Positions 63,825-64,000 of a stretch of DNA of 64,000 nucleotides are shown one piece after another. Made by a program: the position numbers and the translations under genes. The DNA comes from DAOMNO01 sp035443885 (lineage in GTDB: Bacteria; Planctomycetota; Phycisphaerae; Phycisphaerales; SM1A02), in NCBI GenBank assembly GCA_035443885.1, contig DAOMNO010000004.1, positions 1 through 64,000 of the forward strand, given 5' to 3'. Below the pieces are notes generated by a model, which saw only the letters and a list, made by a program, of their open reading frames with translations, was not told where the DNA came from and did not search any database. Within the stretch, counting starts at the first letter, position 1, and each line of letters opens with the position of its first letter.

Positions 63825-64000
63825 GCCAGCTAAAGATGTCGCCTTTGGTCTGCAGGCCAAAGGATTTGAATGCCGAGAAGGCGACCACAAGTTCTTCCAT
63901 TTCTTAAACGATGGGAAGAAGACAATCATCTTTACTAAGATCAGTCACGGCGAGAAGGAAATCCATGACGGACTTCTTGCGACGATGGCACGCCAAGTAA
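63817..64000 (+). CDS. HicA-like toxin, cut by window edge
   Basis: The first 61 residues of a small protein. The pattern of a Lys-Gly-Phe turn (LQAKGFECREGDHKFFHFL) with the catalytic-type His, then KKTIIFTKISHGEKEIHDGLL, resembles the HicA mRNA-interferase fold. Typical HicA proteins have 60-80 residues, so little is missing. It overlaps the upstream gene by 8 nt. Assignment from short motif similarity, not a database match. Confidence 0.6.
   Translation, partial: MPKPAKDVAFGLQAKGFECREGDHKFFHFLNDGKKTIIFTKISHGEKEIHDGLLATMARQV

Overview
The window reads as chromosomal DNA of a planctomycete, most likely of the Phycisphaerae. The reasons are lineage-style traits seen directly: secreted proteins ending in paired dockerin-like repeats (DLNNSGAVDVQDLLILLG type), ECF sigma factors of the TIGR02999 kind paired with very large membrane Ser/Thr kinases carrying TPR arrays, collagen-like surface proteins, and a Gram-negative envelope gene (Kdo transferase). 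No rRNA, tRNA, CRISPR array or intact insertion sequence was seen. The taxonomic call is inference from gene content.

Layout. 0-9.6 kb: transport and small-enzyme genes: a copper-type P-type ATPase with a thioredoxin-like neighbour, a TauE/SafE exporter, a molybdate-type ABC transporter (three coupled genes), a one-domain AraC regulator with an isochorismatase-like hydrolase, a DUF1801 protein and a VOC-domain lipoprotein. 9.6-15.5 kb: ECF sigma / kinase-TPR module 1, divergent from a secreted 651-residue dockerin-like protein. 15.5-34.3 kb: mostly housekeeping: WYL regulator, flotillin with its NfeD/YuaF-like partner, RsmD and CCA/poly(A) polymerase, two exported ClpP/SppA-fold proteins in tandem, an FHA protein, WaaA, ThiL-TsaE-YacG, a Fur-family regulator, a glycogen-synthase-like glycosyltransferase, cardiolipin synthase and a DUF1444 protein.

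34.3-48.2 kb is the most distinctive part. Two divergent ECF sigma / kinase-TPR modules lie back to back in the centre. They are flanked on each side by a collagen-like exported protein and a small dockerin-repeat protein, and a metzincin protease is added on the right arm. Together with module 1 this suggests a signalling system that controls, or senses, secreted surface proteins. That functional link is inference from gene order.

48.3-62.3 kb: central metabolism: GuaB, an orphan CoA-transferase B subunit, a polytopic membrane protein, a multidomain beta-lactamase-fold hydrolase, an ALDH7-type dehydrogenase, the E1 alpha/beta pair of a 2-oxoacid dehydrogenase, and a PaaB-PaaC-PaaD cluster under an MFS transporter. 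The Paa cluster has no paaA, its PaaB is duplicated in tandem, and its PaaC retains ferritin-type metal-ligand motifs. The right edge (62.7-64 kb) holds a translationally coupled pair that looks like a HicA-type toxin preceded by an unusually long HicB-like protein; the toxin gene runs off the window.
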